DNA of 34,516 bases from an uncultured Alphaproteobacteria bacterium. Lineage in GTDB: Bacteria; Pseudomonadota; Alphaproteobacteria; HIMB59. How positions within the stretch are numbered: the first letter of the stretch is position 1; every line of letters starts with the position of its first letter. The stretch spans positions 1 to 34,516 of the forward strand of contig CACKFO010000012.1 in assembly GCA_902599405.1 (NCBI GenBank). The letters run 5' to 3'. The notes beneath the pieces are model-generated. The model was not told the origin of the DNA and did not search any database. It worked only from the letters and a program-made list of their open reading frames with translations. Position numbers and translations under genes: made by a program. Shown here piece after piece: positions 7,735 to 14,851 of the stretch.

Positions 7735-8637
7735 TTATTTCAAAAAGTTTATAGGTAATTTAACAACAGAATGATTGTGAAATTTTATATCATTTTTATC
7801 ATACATAAATAATTCGTATTTTTCGATTGTTTGAGAAGTTAAATTATTACATTTAGGTTTATCTAGTAACTTTTCACATTTTGTCTCTGCATTTACACCA
7901 TCAAAATAAACGATACGCTGTGGAATTATTTCAGTATTAAATGCTTTTTTATAACGTGATATGGCAGAGGCGTACAGTCCATATCTAAGATTTAGCTCCT
8001 CACCCTTAGATGTATTACTAGTTCCTTTAAAATCTATTTTTAAAATCCCATCAATCCATACCTTCATGAAACCTTTATCCTCATCTGGATGCCAATTTGT
8101 GTTAAAAATTATTTCTGTCCATTGGCCTAAAAGTACATCATTGCTTTTTAAAATTATGTGGGAGTCCTCAAACGAGTCTTTATTCCTGTTAAAAGTTAAT
8201 CCTGCATGAGTGTGTTGAAACATGACTAAAACTTTAGATGGGTTATGTCTTTTCCATTGGATTAACGACATTTTTGCAGGGGCAATAGAATTGTAATCTT
8301 TTGGAAGAAAAATATTAAACTTATACCACTTCTCTTTTTTCCACTTTTCGTGGCTGTAATATATTTCAGACCTCTCTCTATCTGTATCACAGTCACTTGA
8401 TTTAGGTTCTTCTCCGCACTCTCCATTATTAACTTCAAACTTTATAGATTTATCTCCAATAATTGAATTGCCGCTAACTGATATAGGATTTTTTGCATTT
8501 GGAGAGATTAATGGATGAAGTTCTTCAGGGATTATTTCTCCAAAACCATCTTGTTTTAAAGCTTTTTTAATTTCACTAAAACTTGAGGCAAGCACTAAAC
8601 TTGGCAAAAATATAAATAAAGTTAAGAATGTCTTCAT
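7735..8637 (-). CDS. Secreted polysaccharide lyase-like protein (heparin lyase I / PF14099 type)
   Basis: 300 aa with a clear signal peptide (TFLTLFIFLPSLVLAS, cut near residue 18). The body is a predicted beta jelly roll with features of the Polysacc_lyase family: DRERSEIYY, WYKFNIFLP, then MSLIQWKRHNP, W..I.F.....HPDEDKGFMKVWIDG, and RYGLYAS. Members cleave acidic glycans (glucuronan, heparin-like or alginate-like) by beta-elimination; the actual substrate is not evident. It is the first gene of a minus-strand operon with the ion channel and the 58-aa membrane protein. A tandem 11-bp repeat (8644-8665) sits 7 bases upstream of the ATG. Family call moderately confident. Confidence 0.75.
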   Translation of the reverse strand: MKTFLTLFIFLPSLVLASSFSEIKKALKQDGFGEIIPEELHPLISPNAKNPISVSGNSIIGDKSIKFEVNNGECGEEPKSSDCDTDRERSEIYYSHEKWKKEKWYKFNIFLPKDYNSIAPAKMSLIQWKRHNPSKVLVMFQHTHAGLTFNRNKDSFEDSHIILKSNDVLLGQWTEIIFNTNWHPDEDKGFMKVWIDGILKIDFKGTSNTSKGEELNLRYGLYASAISRYKKAFNTEIIPQRIVYFDGVNAETKCEKLLDKPKCNNLTSQTIEKYELFMYDKNDIKFHNHSVVKLPINFLK

Positions 8638-8643
8638 AGTTTT

Positions 8644-8665
8644 GCCCGTAATGAGTCCGTAATGA
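8644..8665 (+). repeat. Tandem 11-bp doublet A (integrase arm-site-like)
   Basis: Two head-to-tail copies of an 11-base unit: GCCCGTAATGA then GTCCGTAATGA. The same doublet recurs at 8828-8849 and 10105-10126 in the same orientation. It starts 75 bases before the broken tRNA copy; doublet C starts 73 bases before the intact tRNA. Confidence 0.8.
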
Positions 8666-8718
8666 ACATTGTATTAAATTTTTATTATTAATAAAAAGAG
8701 TATATAAATCAAGCTATT

Positions 8719-8757
8719 GGTCCTGTGGTGAAACGGATATCACACTTGACTACGGAT
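8719..8757 (+). pseudogene. Truncated copy of tRNA-Arg(ACG), 5' half
   Basis: 39 bases match the 5' half of the intact tRNA at 10178-10216, with one mismatch at acceptor position 4 (C for T); the last 35 bases are identical. Identity stops one base past the anticodon loop. The acceptor change would put C opposite A if rejoined to the 3' half, so this copy seems free of selection. It marks one boundary of an integrated element. Confidence 0.88.
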
Positions 8758-8827
8758 ATCCTACGTCGCTTTAATTCATTTATTATCAATACTATTCTTT
8801 GAGCTTTAACAACATTTTATCTATGTT

Positions 8828-8849
8828 GCCCGTAATAAGCCCGTAATGA
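8828..8849 (+). repeat. Tandem 11-bp doublet B (integrase arm-site-like)
   Basis: Two copies in tandem, GCCCGTAATAA and GCCCGTAATGA. It lies 70 bases to the right of the tRNA fragment and 22 bases from the 3' end of the cupin gene, on the element side of the left core. Confidence 0.8.
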
Positions 8850-8871
8850 AAATATAGCTAAAAATTTAGTT

Positions 8872-9303
8872 TTAAGGAGAGGTTGTAAATTTTATACCCT
8901 CTGCACCAATGCCCACTATCAGCGCTTTGAGTGTTATGTCACCTAAATTTTTTCCGTAATGAGCACTTTTACTATCCTCTATATATGCTTTACCAGGTTT
9001 GTAAATAGTAACTGTTCCGTCTTCCCAAGTATATGTCATCTCTCCTTCCATAATGTAAATATAAACAGGGTAAGAATGAACATGGTTTGGAGTTACACCA
9101 CCAGGAGGCACCTCAACTATAAATGAAACTATTTCAGCTTTTCCATCAGGATAATATATTTCATTTCCTAATATTGTAGTTGCAGATTTTAGAACAGGGG
9201 AAATTTTAGTTTTGAGATGTTCCTCAGAATGTAAAAATCCAAAACTAAATAGAAAAATTGAAAAAAGAAATATAAACCTAAATTTTTTAGTATAAATATA
9301 CAT
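8872..9303 (-). CDS. Secreted single-domain cupin protein
   Basis: 143 aa. A signal peptide or anchor (about residues 7-26, FRFIFLFSIFLFSFGFLHS) precedes one cupin_2 barrel. Cupin motif 1 is PPGGVTPNHVHSYPVYIYIMEGE (metal-ligand histidines in HVH and a glutamate in MEGE), and motif 2 is YKPGKAYIEDSKSAHYGKN with the last histidine. The complete motif set suggests a metal-binding, possibly enzymatic, periplasmic cupin; substrate unknown. It lies within the tRNA-bounded element and is transcribed away from the 9439 gene, sharing a divergent intergenic region of 135 bases. It may be element cargo. Confidence 0.8.
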   Translation of the reverse strand: MYIYTKKFRFIFLFSIFLFSFGFLHSEEHLKTKISPVLKSATTILGNEIYYPDGKAEIVSFIVEVPPGGVTPNHVHSYPVYIYIMEGEMTYTWEDGTVTIYKPGKAYIEDSKSAHYGKNLGDITLKALIVGIGAEGIKFTTSP

Positions 9304-9397
9304 ATAAACTCTTATAACATCTAAAAAAATATTATTTATTGCAAATGAGTAATATATATATTTAAAAAAAGAAATAATACTCTTAACAAGTAATTAT

Positions 9398-9403
9398 TAT
9401 AAT
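9398..9403 (+). promoter_or_regulatory. Possible -10 box for the 9439 gene
   Basis: A perfect TATAAT lies 35 bases upstream of the ATG in the divergent 9304-9438 gap. No good -35 is visible at 16-18 bases (best TAATAC at 9375-9380), so this is tentative. The RBS AAAAGGAG at about 9424-9431 is strong. Confidence 0.35.
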
Positions 9404-9438
9404 CATTTTTTTATAAATTTTAGAAAAGGAGATTAACA

Positions 9439-9843
9439 ATGCTTGGTAATAAAATTGGAACAATGACATTACAGGAAACTAATAAGCCAATGGACTCTGG
9501 TAAATATGGTTTACCTGCTATGGACATTACTGCTGAAGGGAGCGGAACGATGCTAGGTCATGATGTTCAGTCTATGGGCGCATTTACAGCCGAAATGAGA
9601 CCAGATGGTTCATGGGCAGGAAATGCCTATGCTGGGGTTGTAATGTGTGCAGAAGGTGTCGCCACATATAAAGCTACGGGTGTCGGAAACCAGAGGAAAG
9701 ATGGAGGCACTTCTTTTAGAGGTGGCGCTATATTCGAAACCACATCTGAAGCGTTATCTGAACTGAATGGTAAATTTTACGCATTTACTTACGAAGCCGA
9801 TGCAGATGGCAAAGCAGTTTGGGAGCTTTACCCCTTTAACTAG
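9439..9843 (+). CDS. Hypothetical protein, higher-GC orphan in the tRNA element
   Basis: 134 aa; not a family I can name. The sequence is rich in Gly, Ala, Thr and short beta-prone runs (GTMTLQET, SMGAFTAEM, GVATYKATG, GGAIFETTS, GKFYAFTYEADADG), which suggests a small beta-barrel of calycin or lipocalin type; that is inference. No signal peptide. A strong Shine-Dalgarno (AAGGAG, 8-9 bases before ATG) fixes the start. Base composition differs: 48% GC over 9541-9600 against about 27% over 10321-10380 in panC. This, and its place between attachment cores, point to recent transfer. Confidence 0.7.
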   Translation: MLGNKIGTMTLQETNKPMDSGKYGLPAMDITAEGSGTMLGHDVQSMGAFTAEMRPDGSWAGNAYAGVVMCAEGVATYKATGVGNQRKDGGTSFRGGAIFETTSEALSELNGKFYAFTYEADADGKAVWELYPFN

Positions 9844-9876
9844 AGGTTTGAAGATTTCACACCTCTGCACTACTAA

Positions 9877-9910
9877 GGAGGGAGGAAACACAACGTTGTT
9901 CCCTCCCCCC
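9877..9910 (+). terminator. GC-rich hairpin after the 9439 gene
   Basis: GGGAGG and CCTCCC arms enclose the self-complementary core ACAACGTTGT, giving an imperfect but strong stem. A smaller stem (AGAGGT 9842-9847 with ACCTCT 9861-9866) lies just before, over the stop codon. No T-tract follows, so a Rho-independent terminator is not certain; it could be an element-end structure. Confidence 0.35.
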
Positions 9911-9927
9911 GACAAACAACCTCTACT

Positions 9928-10083
9928 GATTAATCCCTTTTGTTCGCTAATGTAAGCCCTTGCTTCCCGCATATATTGAAAAGCTCGGGAATATCTTTGT
10001 CCCTTCATGTTCACTTCAGCTTGGAACAAGACATACCGATTGCCCTTTACATCTTTCATCTTTCGTTTAGTTATACTTCCCAT
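9928..10083 (-). pseudogene. N-terminal remnant of a tyrosine (phage-type) integrase
   Basis: Starting at ATG 10083 with an AAGGTG ribosome site, about 52 residues read MGSITKRKMKDVKGNRY, then FQAEVNMKGQRYSRAF and REARAYISEQKG. This is the arm-site DNA-binding domain found at the N-terminus of many phage and island integrases (short basic lead, three-strand sheet, R/K-E-A helix). After about residue 52 the similarity stops and the frame runs into the hairpin and the opposing gene, so the core-binding and catalytic domains are missing. It lies 94 bases from the intact tRNA-Arg, with doublet C just upstream of its start, as expected for an integrase beside its att site. The frame stays open further but is not homologous. 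Confidence 0.6.
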
Positions 10084-10104
10084 ATTCACCTTTCTGAAAC
10101 CTTT

Positions 10105-10126
10105 GCCCGTATAGAGCCCGTATAGG
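10105..10126 (+). repeat. Tandem 11-bp doublet C (integrase arm-site-like)
   Basis: GCCCGTATAGA followed by GCCCGTATAGG: the same 11-base period as doublets A and B, diverged in the AT half. It lies between the integrase start (10083) and the intact tRNA-Arg (10178). Confidence 0.75.
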
Positions 10127-10177
10127 TTTCGTAGGATTAAGTACAACGATTGAATAATGGTGATATACTTTGATTAA

Positions 10178-10252
10178 GGTTCTGTGGTGAAACGGATATC
10201 ACACTTGACTACGGATCAAGAATTCAGGGTTCGAATCCTTGCAGAACCGCCA
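10178..10252 (+). tRNA. tRNA-Arg (anticodon ACG), CCA encoded
   Basis: 75 bases fold as a full cloverleaf: acceptor GGTTCTG with CAGAACC, D-arm GTGAAACGGATATCAC, anticodon stem CTTGA/TCAAG with loop CTACGGA (anticodon ACG at 10211-10213, expected to be edited to ICG for CGU/CGC/CGA), T-arm CAGGG-TTCGAAT-CCTTG, discriminator G and genomic CCA. A likely -10 (TATACT, 10164-10169) sits 8 bases before the mature 5' end. The 5' half and promoter probably come from the inserted element, and the 3' half from the original gene. Confidence 0.96.
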
Positions 10253-10254
10253 TT

Positions 10255-11085
10255 TTAAATTTTTAAATTATCAATGAGTCTAATTTTGCCTTTATAGATT
10301 GCATAAAAAAGTCTCGACTCAGAAACTTTACCATTGAAACTTAGGTCCTTATTATTTCTAAATTCGAAGTAATCAAATTCTTCAATATCTTGTTCAACAA
10401 TAAAATCTTTAGCTTTTTGGTTTGCAGTATTAATATCAAATGATTCTTCTAAAGTTTTTAGAAAATTTTCTACTTTTTGATGAAAACTTACAAAATCTTG
10501 TATTTGTTTTTTACTTAATTTTTCATTTCTCGATGAATAGGCAATACCTTCTTCATTTCTTTTTGTAGGTACAGATTCTATCTCTAAAAATTTAAAATTT
10601 TCTTGAATAAATTTTTCAATTATCTTAAGTTGTTGAAAATCTTTTTCACCAAAATAAACCTTGTTACTTTTTACAATTGAAAAAAATTTATTTAGTACAG
10701 TTATTACACCATCAAAGTGTCCTTTTCTATATTTATCGCAAAGTATATTATTAAAGTAAGTATTTTTTAAAATAGTTTCATCTTTGTTGTAAATTTCTTC
10801 TGCTGATGGTTCAAATAAAAGATCTACATTATTGTCAGAGCAAAAATCGTAGTCAAGGCCTTTATTCCTAGGATAAGAGTTAAAATCTTCTTTACTGTTA
10901 AATTGTTTTTCATTTACAAAAATACTTACAATAGTTTTGTGATTATCATTTTTTGATCTTTTGATTAGTTCTCCATGTCCCTTATGAAGGGCGCCCATAG
11001 TAGGAACAAAACCAATTGAGTATTTTCGATTTTGATAAGCAGTCAAATATGACTGTAAATTAGAAATGTCTTTAATTATCAACAT
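10255..11085 (-). CDS. panC: Pantothenate synthetase
   Basis: 276 aa. PanC condenses pantoate and beta-alanine with ATP to form pantothenate for coenzyme A. Seen: PTMGALHKGHGELIK (residues 28-42, HIGH-like site), FVNEKQFN where FVNPTQF is usual, YPRN.GLDYDFC, KVYFGEKDFQQL, and SSRNEKLS as the KMSKS-like loop. Length is normal for the family. The gene ends two bases from the tRNA-Arg CCA, on the opposite strand, and is divergent from rpmH. No panB is adjacent. Confident. Confidence 0.94.
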   Translation of the reverse strand: MLIIKDISNLQSYLTAYQNRKYSIGFVPTMGALHKGHGELIKRSKNDNHKTIVSIFVNEKQFNSKEDFNSYPRNKGLDYDFCSDNNVDLLFEPSAEEIYNKDETILKNTYFNNILCDKYRKGHFDGVITVLNKFFSIVKSNKVYFGEKDFQQLKIIEKFIQENFKFLEIESVPTKRNEEGIAYSSRNEKLSKKQIQDFVSFHQKVENFLKTLEESFDINTANQKAKDFIVEQDIEEFDYFEFRNNKDLSFNGKVSESRLFYAIYKGKIRLIDNLKI

Positions 11086-11101
11086 AATTTGTTTTTATTT
11101 A

Positions 11102-11129
11102 TTGACTTCATATCAATAATTGTTAAATG
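11102..11129 (+). promoter_or_regulatory. Possible promoter of the rpmH operon
   Basis: TTGACT at 11102-11107 is a good -35. A weak -10 (TAAATG at 11124-11129, 16-base spacer) follows. It lies in the 73-base gap between divergent panC and rpmH, 30 bases before the rpmH ATG. Confidence 0.38.
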
Positions 11130-11158
11130 TAGGAACCAATTTTTTAGGTGTATTAGCA

Positions 11159-11293
11159 ATGAAAAGAACATATCAACCAAGTCAATTAGTCAGAAAAAGA
11201 AGGCATGGATTTCGTTCTAGAATGTCAACTGTTGGCGGTCGTAAAGTCATTAATGCTAGAAGAGCTAAAGGTCGATCTAGACTATCTGCTTAA
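11159..11293 (+). CDS. rpmH: 50S ribosomal protein L34
   Basis: 44 aa, the standard L34 length and sequence: [20 protein letters not shown], then [20 protein letters not shown] and a terminal SRLSA. It is a basic protein of the large subunit near the exit tunnel. It starts the conserved rpmH-rnpA-yidD-yidC cluster. Only three bases separate its stop from the rnpA TTG. Confidence 0.97.
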   Translation: MKRTYQPSQLVRKRRHGFRSRMSTVGGRKVINARRAKGRSRLSA

Positions 11294-11296
11294 TTT

Positions 11297-11626
11297 TTGA
11301 GACTTCCTACACTAAAAAAATCATCCCAATTTTCTCAAATCAGAAACAAAGGGAACTACTTTAAAAGTTCAAGTTTTAATGGCTATATTCTTCATGATGC
11401 AGATTTAGAAACTTTTCTAGTTGGCATTATAGCTAGTAAAAAGCTTGGTAATGCAGTTGAAAGAAATAGGGCTAAAAGAAGGGCTAGAGAGGCAATTCGA
11501 ACATGCAGTCTTTTTAATAGATTAAATCAAGTCAAATTTGTAATAATACTCAAAAAAACAGTTTTGAAAGTGCCTTTTATTGATTTAAAACAAGATATTG
11601 AAAAGTTCTTATCTCATGAAAAATAA
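11297..11626 (+). CDS. rnpA: Ribonuclease P protein component
   Basis: 109 aa basic protein that helps RNase P RNA bind and mature tRNA 5' ends. Seen: RLPTLKKSSQFSQIRNKG at the start, then VGIIASKKLGNAVERNRAKRRAREAIR, the RNR signature for RNA binding. It begins with TTG three bases after the rpmH stop; no ATG is available before the conserved LPTLKK segment. It overlaps yidD by 11 bases. Family length is 105-130 aa. Confidence 0.94.
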   Translation: MRLPTLKKSSQFSQIRNKGNYFKSSSFNGYILHDADLETFLVGIIASKKLGNAVERNRAKRRAREAIRTCSLFNRLNQVKFVIILKKTVLKVPFIDLKQDIEKFLSHEK

Positions 11627-11852
11627 TATCAAAAATTTTTGGAAAATAACTTTTATTGCACCGATTAAATTCTATCAATTATTAATATCACCTATGTTAC
11701 CAAAGACTTGCAGACATCTTCCAACATGCTCTGACTATACAATTGAGGCTATTCAAGAATTTGGTGTTTTAAAAGGAATAACAATGGGAATGGTTAGAAT
11801 TATAAAATGTAATCCGTTAGGTTCGTCTGGTTACGACCCAATAAAAAAATAA
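11616..11852 (+). CDS. yidD: Membrane protein insertion efficiency factor
   Basis: 78 aa when started at ATG 11616; an in-frame TTG at 11598 would extend into rnpA and adds nothing conserved. The family signature is complete: YQLLISPMLPKTCRHLPTCS with the paired cysteines, DYTIEAIQEFGVLKG, RIIKCNPLG and GYDPIKK. YidD is a small membrane-associated helper of YidC. The gene order rnpA-yidD-yidC, with an 11-base overlap upstream and one base to yidC, supports co-translation. Confidence 0.93.
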   Translation: MKNNIKNFWKITFIAPIKFYQLLISPMLPKTCRHLPTCSDYTIEAIQEFGVLKGITMGMVRIIKCNPLGSSGYDPIKK

Positions 11853-11853
11853 T

Positions 11854-13542
11854 ATGGAAAATCAAAAGAACTTATTCCTAGCTATTATTATTTCAATGGC
11901 AATTATTTTTGGTTTTCAGTTACTAGTTCCTCAACCAGAGAGAACGCCAATGACTGAGGAACAAACAAATGATGAAAGTCTTGTTGATCTCAGTATTCAA
12001 AAATCTTCAACTACTGTTTTAGCTGATAGAGGGGAAGTAATAATTCAGTCAGGAAGAGTGAGCTTTGATAACTCTAAAATTAAAGGCTCTATTAATTTAA
12101 ATGGAGCAGTAATTGATGATCTAATCTTAGAGGAATTCAGGGAGACACTAGATCCAACATCTGACTTAATTGAATTTTTAAATCCTTTAGGGTCTGATAA
12201 TGCCTATTATTTAGATACAGGTTGGGTAAGCTCTGATAGCACAATTGAGTTACCTAATAGTTCTAGTATTTGGATTGCTGATAAAAACACTATTGGTGTT
12301 AATGAACCAGTAAAACTGACTTGGACTAGTGATCAAAATATTACTTTTGAAAAGATCATAACTCTTGATGAAAACTATTTATTTAGCGTTGATCAAAGGG
12401 TTATAAATAATTCAGGTCTTTCTTTTGACCTATATCCCTACGGATTATCCAAAAGACAAGGAATTCCAGAAATGCAAAATTTCTTCATCCTTCATGAGGG
12501 CCCTCTGTCAATCACTGATGGGGTATTGGAAGAATATGATTATGACGATTTAAAAGACGATAAAAAAATTAAACATTCTTCTGTTGGAGGGTGGATTGGG
12601 ATGACAGATAAGTATTGGCAGACTGCGATAATCCCTAACCAAAACGAGCCTGTTCAGCAGACATATAGTTACAGCTTTGTTGATAATATAGATAATTTTC
12701 AAACTGATATTGTCGGGGAAAGAATAGCTGTTTCAAATAATGCGAGTATCTCCCATAATTTTAAAATTTTTGCAGGGCCAAAAATTGTAAATATTATCGA
12801 CAAATATATGGAAGAATATGGGTTTGACGGGTTTGATCGCTCTGTAGATTTTGGTTGGTTTTATTTTTTAACAAAACCTATTTTTAATGTTTTAGAATTT
12901 ATATACGGGTATGTAGGAAACTTTGGTTGGTCAATAATTCTGTTTACAGTTTTAATGAGAATATGTTTTTTTCCACTTGCTCAACAATCTTTTAAATCAA
13001 TGGCAAAAATGAAAAAACTTGCTCCTGAGATGCAAAGACTTAAGGAACAATACGGAGATGATAGAGCTGGAATGCAAAAAGAAATGATGGCTTTATATAA
13101 AAGAGAAAAGGCAAATCCTATAGCTGGTTGTTTGCCAATACTTTTACAGATCCCAGTATTTTTTGCCTTGTACAAAGTTTTATTTGTAACTATTGAGATG
13201 AGACATGCTCCTTTTATAGGATGGGTACATGATCTCTCAGCGCCAGATCCCTTAGGGGCTCTTACTCTTTTTGGTTTTGTAGAATGGAACGTTCCAGGTA
13301 TTTTGCAAATTCTAAATGTTGGAATTTGGCCAATCTTAATGGGTATTTCGATGTATATTCAATTTAAATTGAACCCAGCTCCGGTAGATAAAATGCAGGC
13401 CAAAATTTTTGGTTTATTGCCAATAGTATTTACTTTCATTTTAGGTGGCTTCGCAGCAGGGCTAGTTATTTATTGGACAACTAACAATGTCTTATCAATG
13501 GCTCAACAATACATAATACAAAGAAAAATTATGAAGAGTTAA
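11854..13542 (+). CDS. yidC: Membrane protein insertase YidC
   Basis: 562 aa inner-membrane insertase, working alone or with SecYEG. N-terminal anchor LFLAIIISMAIIFGFQLLV (about 6-24), a large periplasmic beta-sandwich domain (to about residue 340), then the five-helix conserved core: NFGWSIILFTVLMRICFFPL, a cytoplasmic helical hairpin (MAKMKKLAPEMQRLKEQYG), CLPILLQIPVFFALYKVL, and YWTTNNVLSMAQQYIIQR at the end. Length is typical of Gram-negative YidC. The stop overlaps the engB start by one base (TAATG). Confidence 0.96.
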   Translation: MENQKNLFLAIIISMAIIFGFQLLVPQPERTPMTEEQTNDESLVDLSIQKSSTTVLADRGEVIIQSGRVSFDNSKIKGSINLNGAVIDDLILEEFRETLDPTSDLIEFLNPLGSDNAYYLDTGWVSSDSTIELPNSSSIWIADKNTIGVNEPVKLTWTSDQNITFEKIITLDENYLFSVDQRVINNSGLSFDLYPYGLSKRQGIPEMQNFFILHEGPLSITDGVLEEYDYDDLKDDKKIKHSSVGGWIGMTDKYWQTAIIPNQNEPVQQTYSYSFVDNIDNFQTDIVGERIAVSNNASISHNFKIFAGPKIVNIIDKYMEEYGFDGFDRSVDFGWFYFLTKPIFNVLEFIYGYVGNFGWSIILFTVLMRICFFPLAQQSFKSMAKMKKLAPEMQRLKEQYGDDRAGMQKEMMALYKREKANPIAGCLPILLQIPVFFALYKVLFVTIEMRHAPFIGWVHDLSAPDPLGALTLFGFVEWNVPGILQILNVGIWPILMGISMYIQFKLNPAPVDKMQAKIFGLLPIVFTFILGGFAAGLVIYWTTNNVLSMAQQYIIQRKIMKS

Positions 13543-14117
13543 TGAGCCTTGTCTCAAATTATTTCAAAAAACAAACTAAGTTTTTACTAAGCGCTACACA
13601 ACCTCGTCAATATCCTAATGTAAGTTTTCCTGAAATAGCTTTCATAGGTAGGTCAAATGTTGGAAAATCTAGTTTAATCAATGCAGTTTTTATGAAAAAA
13701 CTTGCACATATTTCCAATACCCCAGGTAAAACAAGACAAATTAATTTTTTTAATCACGGGGACTCAATGATGGTTGTTGATCTTCCTGGGTATGGATTTG
13801 CAAAAATATCTCAAAAGGAGGCATTTCAAATATCAGATCTTGTCTCTCAATATCTAACATCTCGTGAAAATTTAAAGAAAATATTTGTATTAATTGATAA
13901 TTCATTGGGGCCAAAAAAAATAGATATAGAGATGATAGACTCGATGAAACAAATAAAACAAAAAATTATTATTTGTTATACGAAAAGTGATAAAAAAATA
14001 AAAGAAAAGTCAGCATTTTTAGACAATTTAAATACTGAATTTGAAAACTACATTGTAAGTTCAAAAACAAATGAAAACATATTTGAAATTCAAAAAAAAA
14101 TTTTTGAATTTTTATAA
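13542..14117 (+). CDS. engB: Ribosome biogenesis GTPase EngB (YsxC/YihA)
   Basis: 191 aa TRAFAC GTPase needed for 50S assembly. G1 GRSNVGKSS at residues 36-44, G2 region with TPGKTRQINFF, G3 DLPGYGFA at 80-87, and the G4 motif as TKSDK. Length is normal. Coupled to yidC by TAATG overlap, as in many alphaproteobacteria. A 43-base gap follows before the next gene. Confidence 0.95.
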   Translation: MSLVSNYFKKQTKFLLSATQPRQYPNVSFPEIAFIGRSNVGKSSLINAVFMKKLAHISNTPGKTRQINFFNHGDSMMVVDLPGYGFAKISQKEAFQISDLVSQYLTSRENLKKIFVLIDNSLGPKKIDIEMIDSMKQIKQKIIICYTKSDKKIKEKSAFLDNLNTEFENYIVSSKTNENIFEIQKKIFEFL

Positions 14118-14160
14118 ATCTTCTTGGCTTTTATATAATAAACATTAGTTTAACACGCTT

Positions 14161-14844
14161 ATGAACAATATAACAAATTGGGTTTTTGACTTAGACAATA
14201 CACTTTATAAAGCAGAGTGTGGTTTGTTTGATAAAGTACACATACTTATGGGTAAGTTTATTGAGGAAAAATTAAATTTAGCCTCTGGTGATGCACAAGC
14301 TCTGAGGTCTAAATATTATCATCAATATGGAACAACACTTAGAGGTCTTATGATTGAACATCAAGTAAATCCTAATGAATATTTGGACTACGTTCATCAA
14401 ATTAATTATGAAGTAGTTCAACCAAATACATCTCTTGCGGAAATATTAAAAAGCTTAAATGGAAAAAAGTATATTTTTACAAATGCTAACTTTGAACATG
14501 TGGAAAAAGTTTTAGAAAAACTAAATATGACTAATATTTTTGATGGATGTTTTGACATTTCTGAAAGTGACTATATGCCAAAACCTCACAAAGAAGTTTA
14601 CGACTCATTCCAAAATAAATTCAATTTAGACAATAGTTCAACAGCTATGTTTGAGGATCTTCATATTAATTTGAAAGAGCCACATAAAATGGGTTGGCAG
14701 ACAGTTTGGGTAACGAATAACCTTGAATACAACCTAAATAAAGATGTGAATCAACAAGAAGATATCCAAAAAATTATTGATGAAAAAGGTTACATATCAC
14801 ATGTTACTGATGATTTGGAAAATTTCTTAAAAAACGTGATATAA
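14161..14844 (+). CDS. HAD-superfamily hydrolase, pyrimidine 5'-nucleotidase-like
   Basis: 227 aa. HAD subfamily IA with motif I FDLDNTLY (the two catalytic aspartates), motif II IFTNAN, the lysine in MPKPHKEVY, and motif [10 protein letters not shown]. The DNTLY variant and the FTNAN motif match the Sdt1/PHM8-like pyrimidine 5'-nucleotidase branch (TIGR01993 type), which dephosphorylates UMP or CMP. In alphaproteobacteria this gene is often found just before dapD, as here (7-base gap). Substrate by family only. Confidence 0.86.
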   Translation: MNNITNWVFDLDNTLYKAECGLFDKVHILMGKFIEEKLNLASGDAQALRSKYYHQYGTTLRGLMIEHQVNPNEYLDYVHQINYEVVQPNTSLAEILKSLNGKKYIFTNANFEHVEKVLEKLNMTNIFDGCFDISESDYMPKPHKEVYDSFQNKFNLDNSSTAMFEDLHINLKEPHKMGWQTVWVTNNLEYNLNKDVNQQEDIQKIIDEKGYISHVTDDLENFLKNVI

Positions 14845-14851
14845 AAGTATT

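Larger units (their letters stand above)
8719..10252. mobile_element. Decayed tRNA-Arg-associated integrative element (about 1.46 kb between attachment cores)
   Basis: Bounded left by a 5' tRNA half and right by the intact tRNA-Arg, which share a 39-base core. Inside lie doublet B, a cupin gene, a higher-GC orphan gene, a 52-residue integrase N-terminus and doublet C. Recombination between the cores would release a circle of about 1,459 bp with doublets on both sides of the core (an attP layout). Doublet A, outside on the left, suggests a second element was once stacked in the same site. The integrase is broken, so it cannot move by itself now. The scheme resembles tRNA-targeted small elements such as the tycheposons of marine picocyanobacteria, but I infer this from layout only. 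Confidence 0.62.

Noticed and set aside
8950-8959. CCGTAATGAG inside the cupin gene, resembling half of the 11-bp doublet
   Set aside because: It encodes the conserved cupin histidine region (SAHYGK) and lacks a second unit, so it is probably coincidental.
9754-9927. Continuation of the integrase frame beyond residue 52
   Set aside because: It is antisense to the 9439 gene and the hairpin, and shows no integrase core features.
9767-10125. Short plus-strand open frames antisense to the integrase remnant
   Set aside because: No ribosome sites or recognisable protein features; they are shadows.
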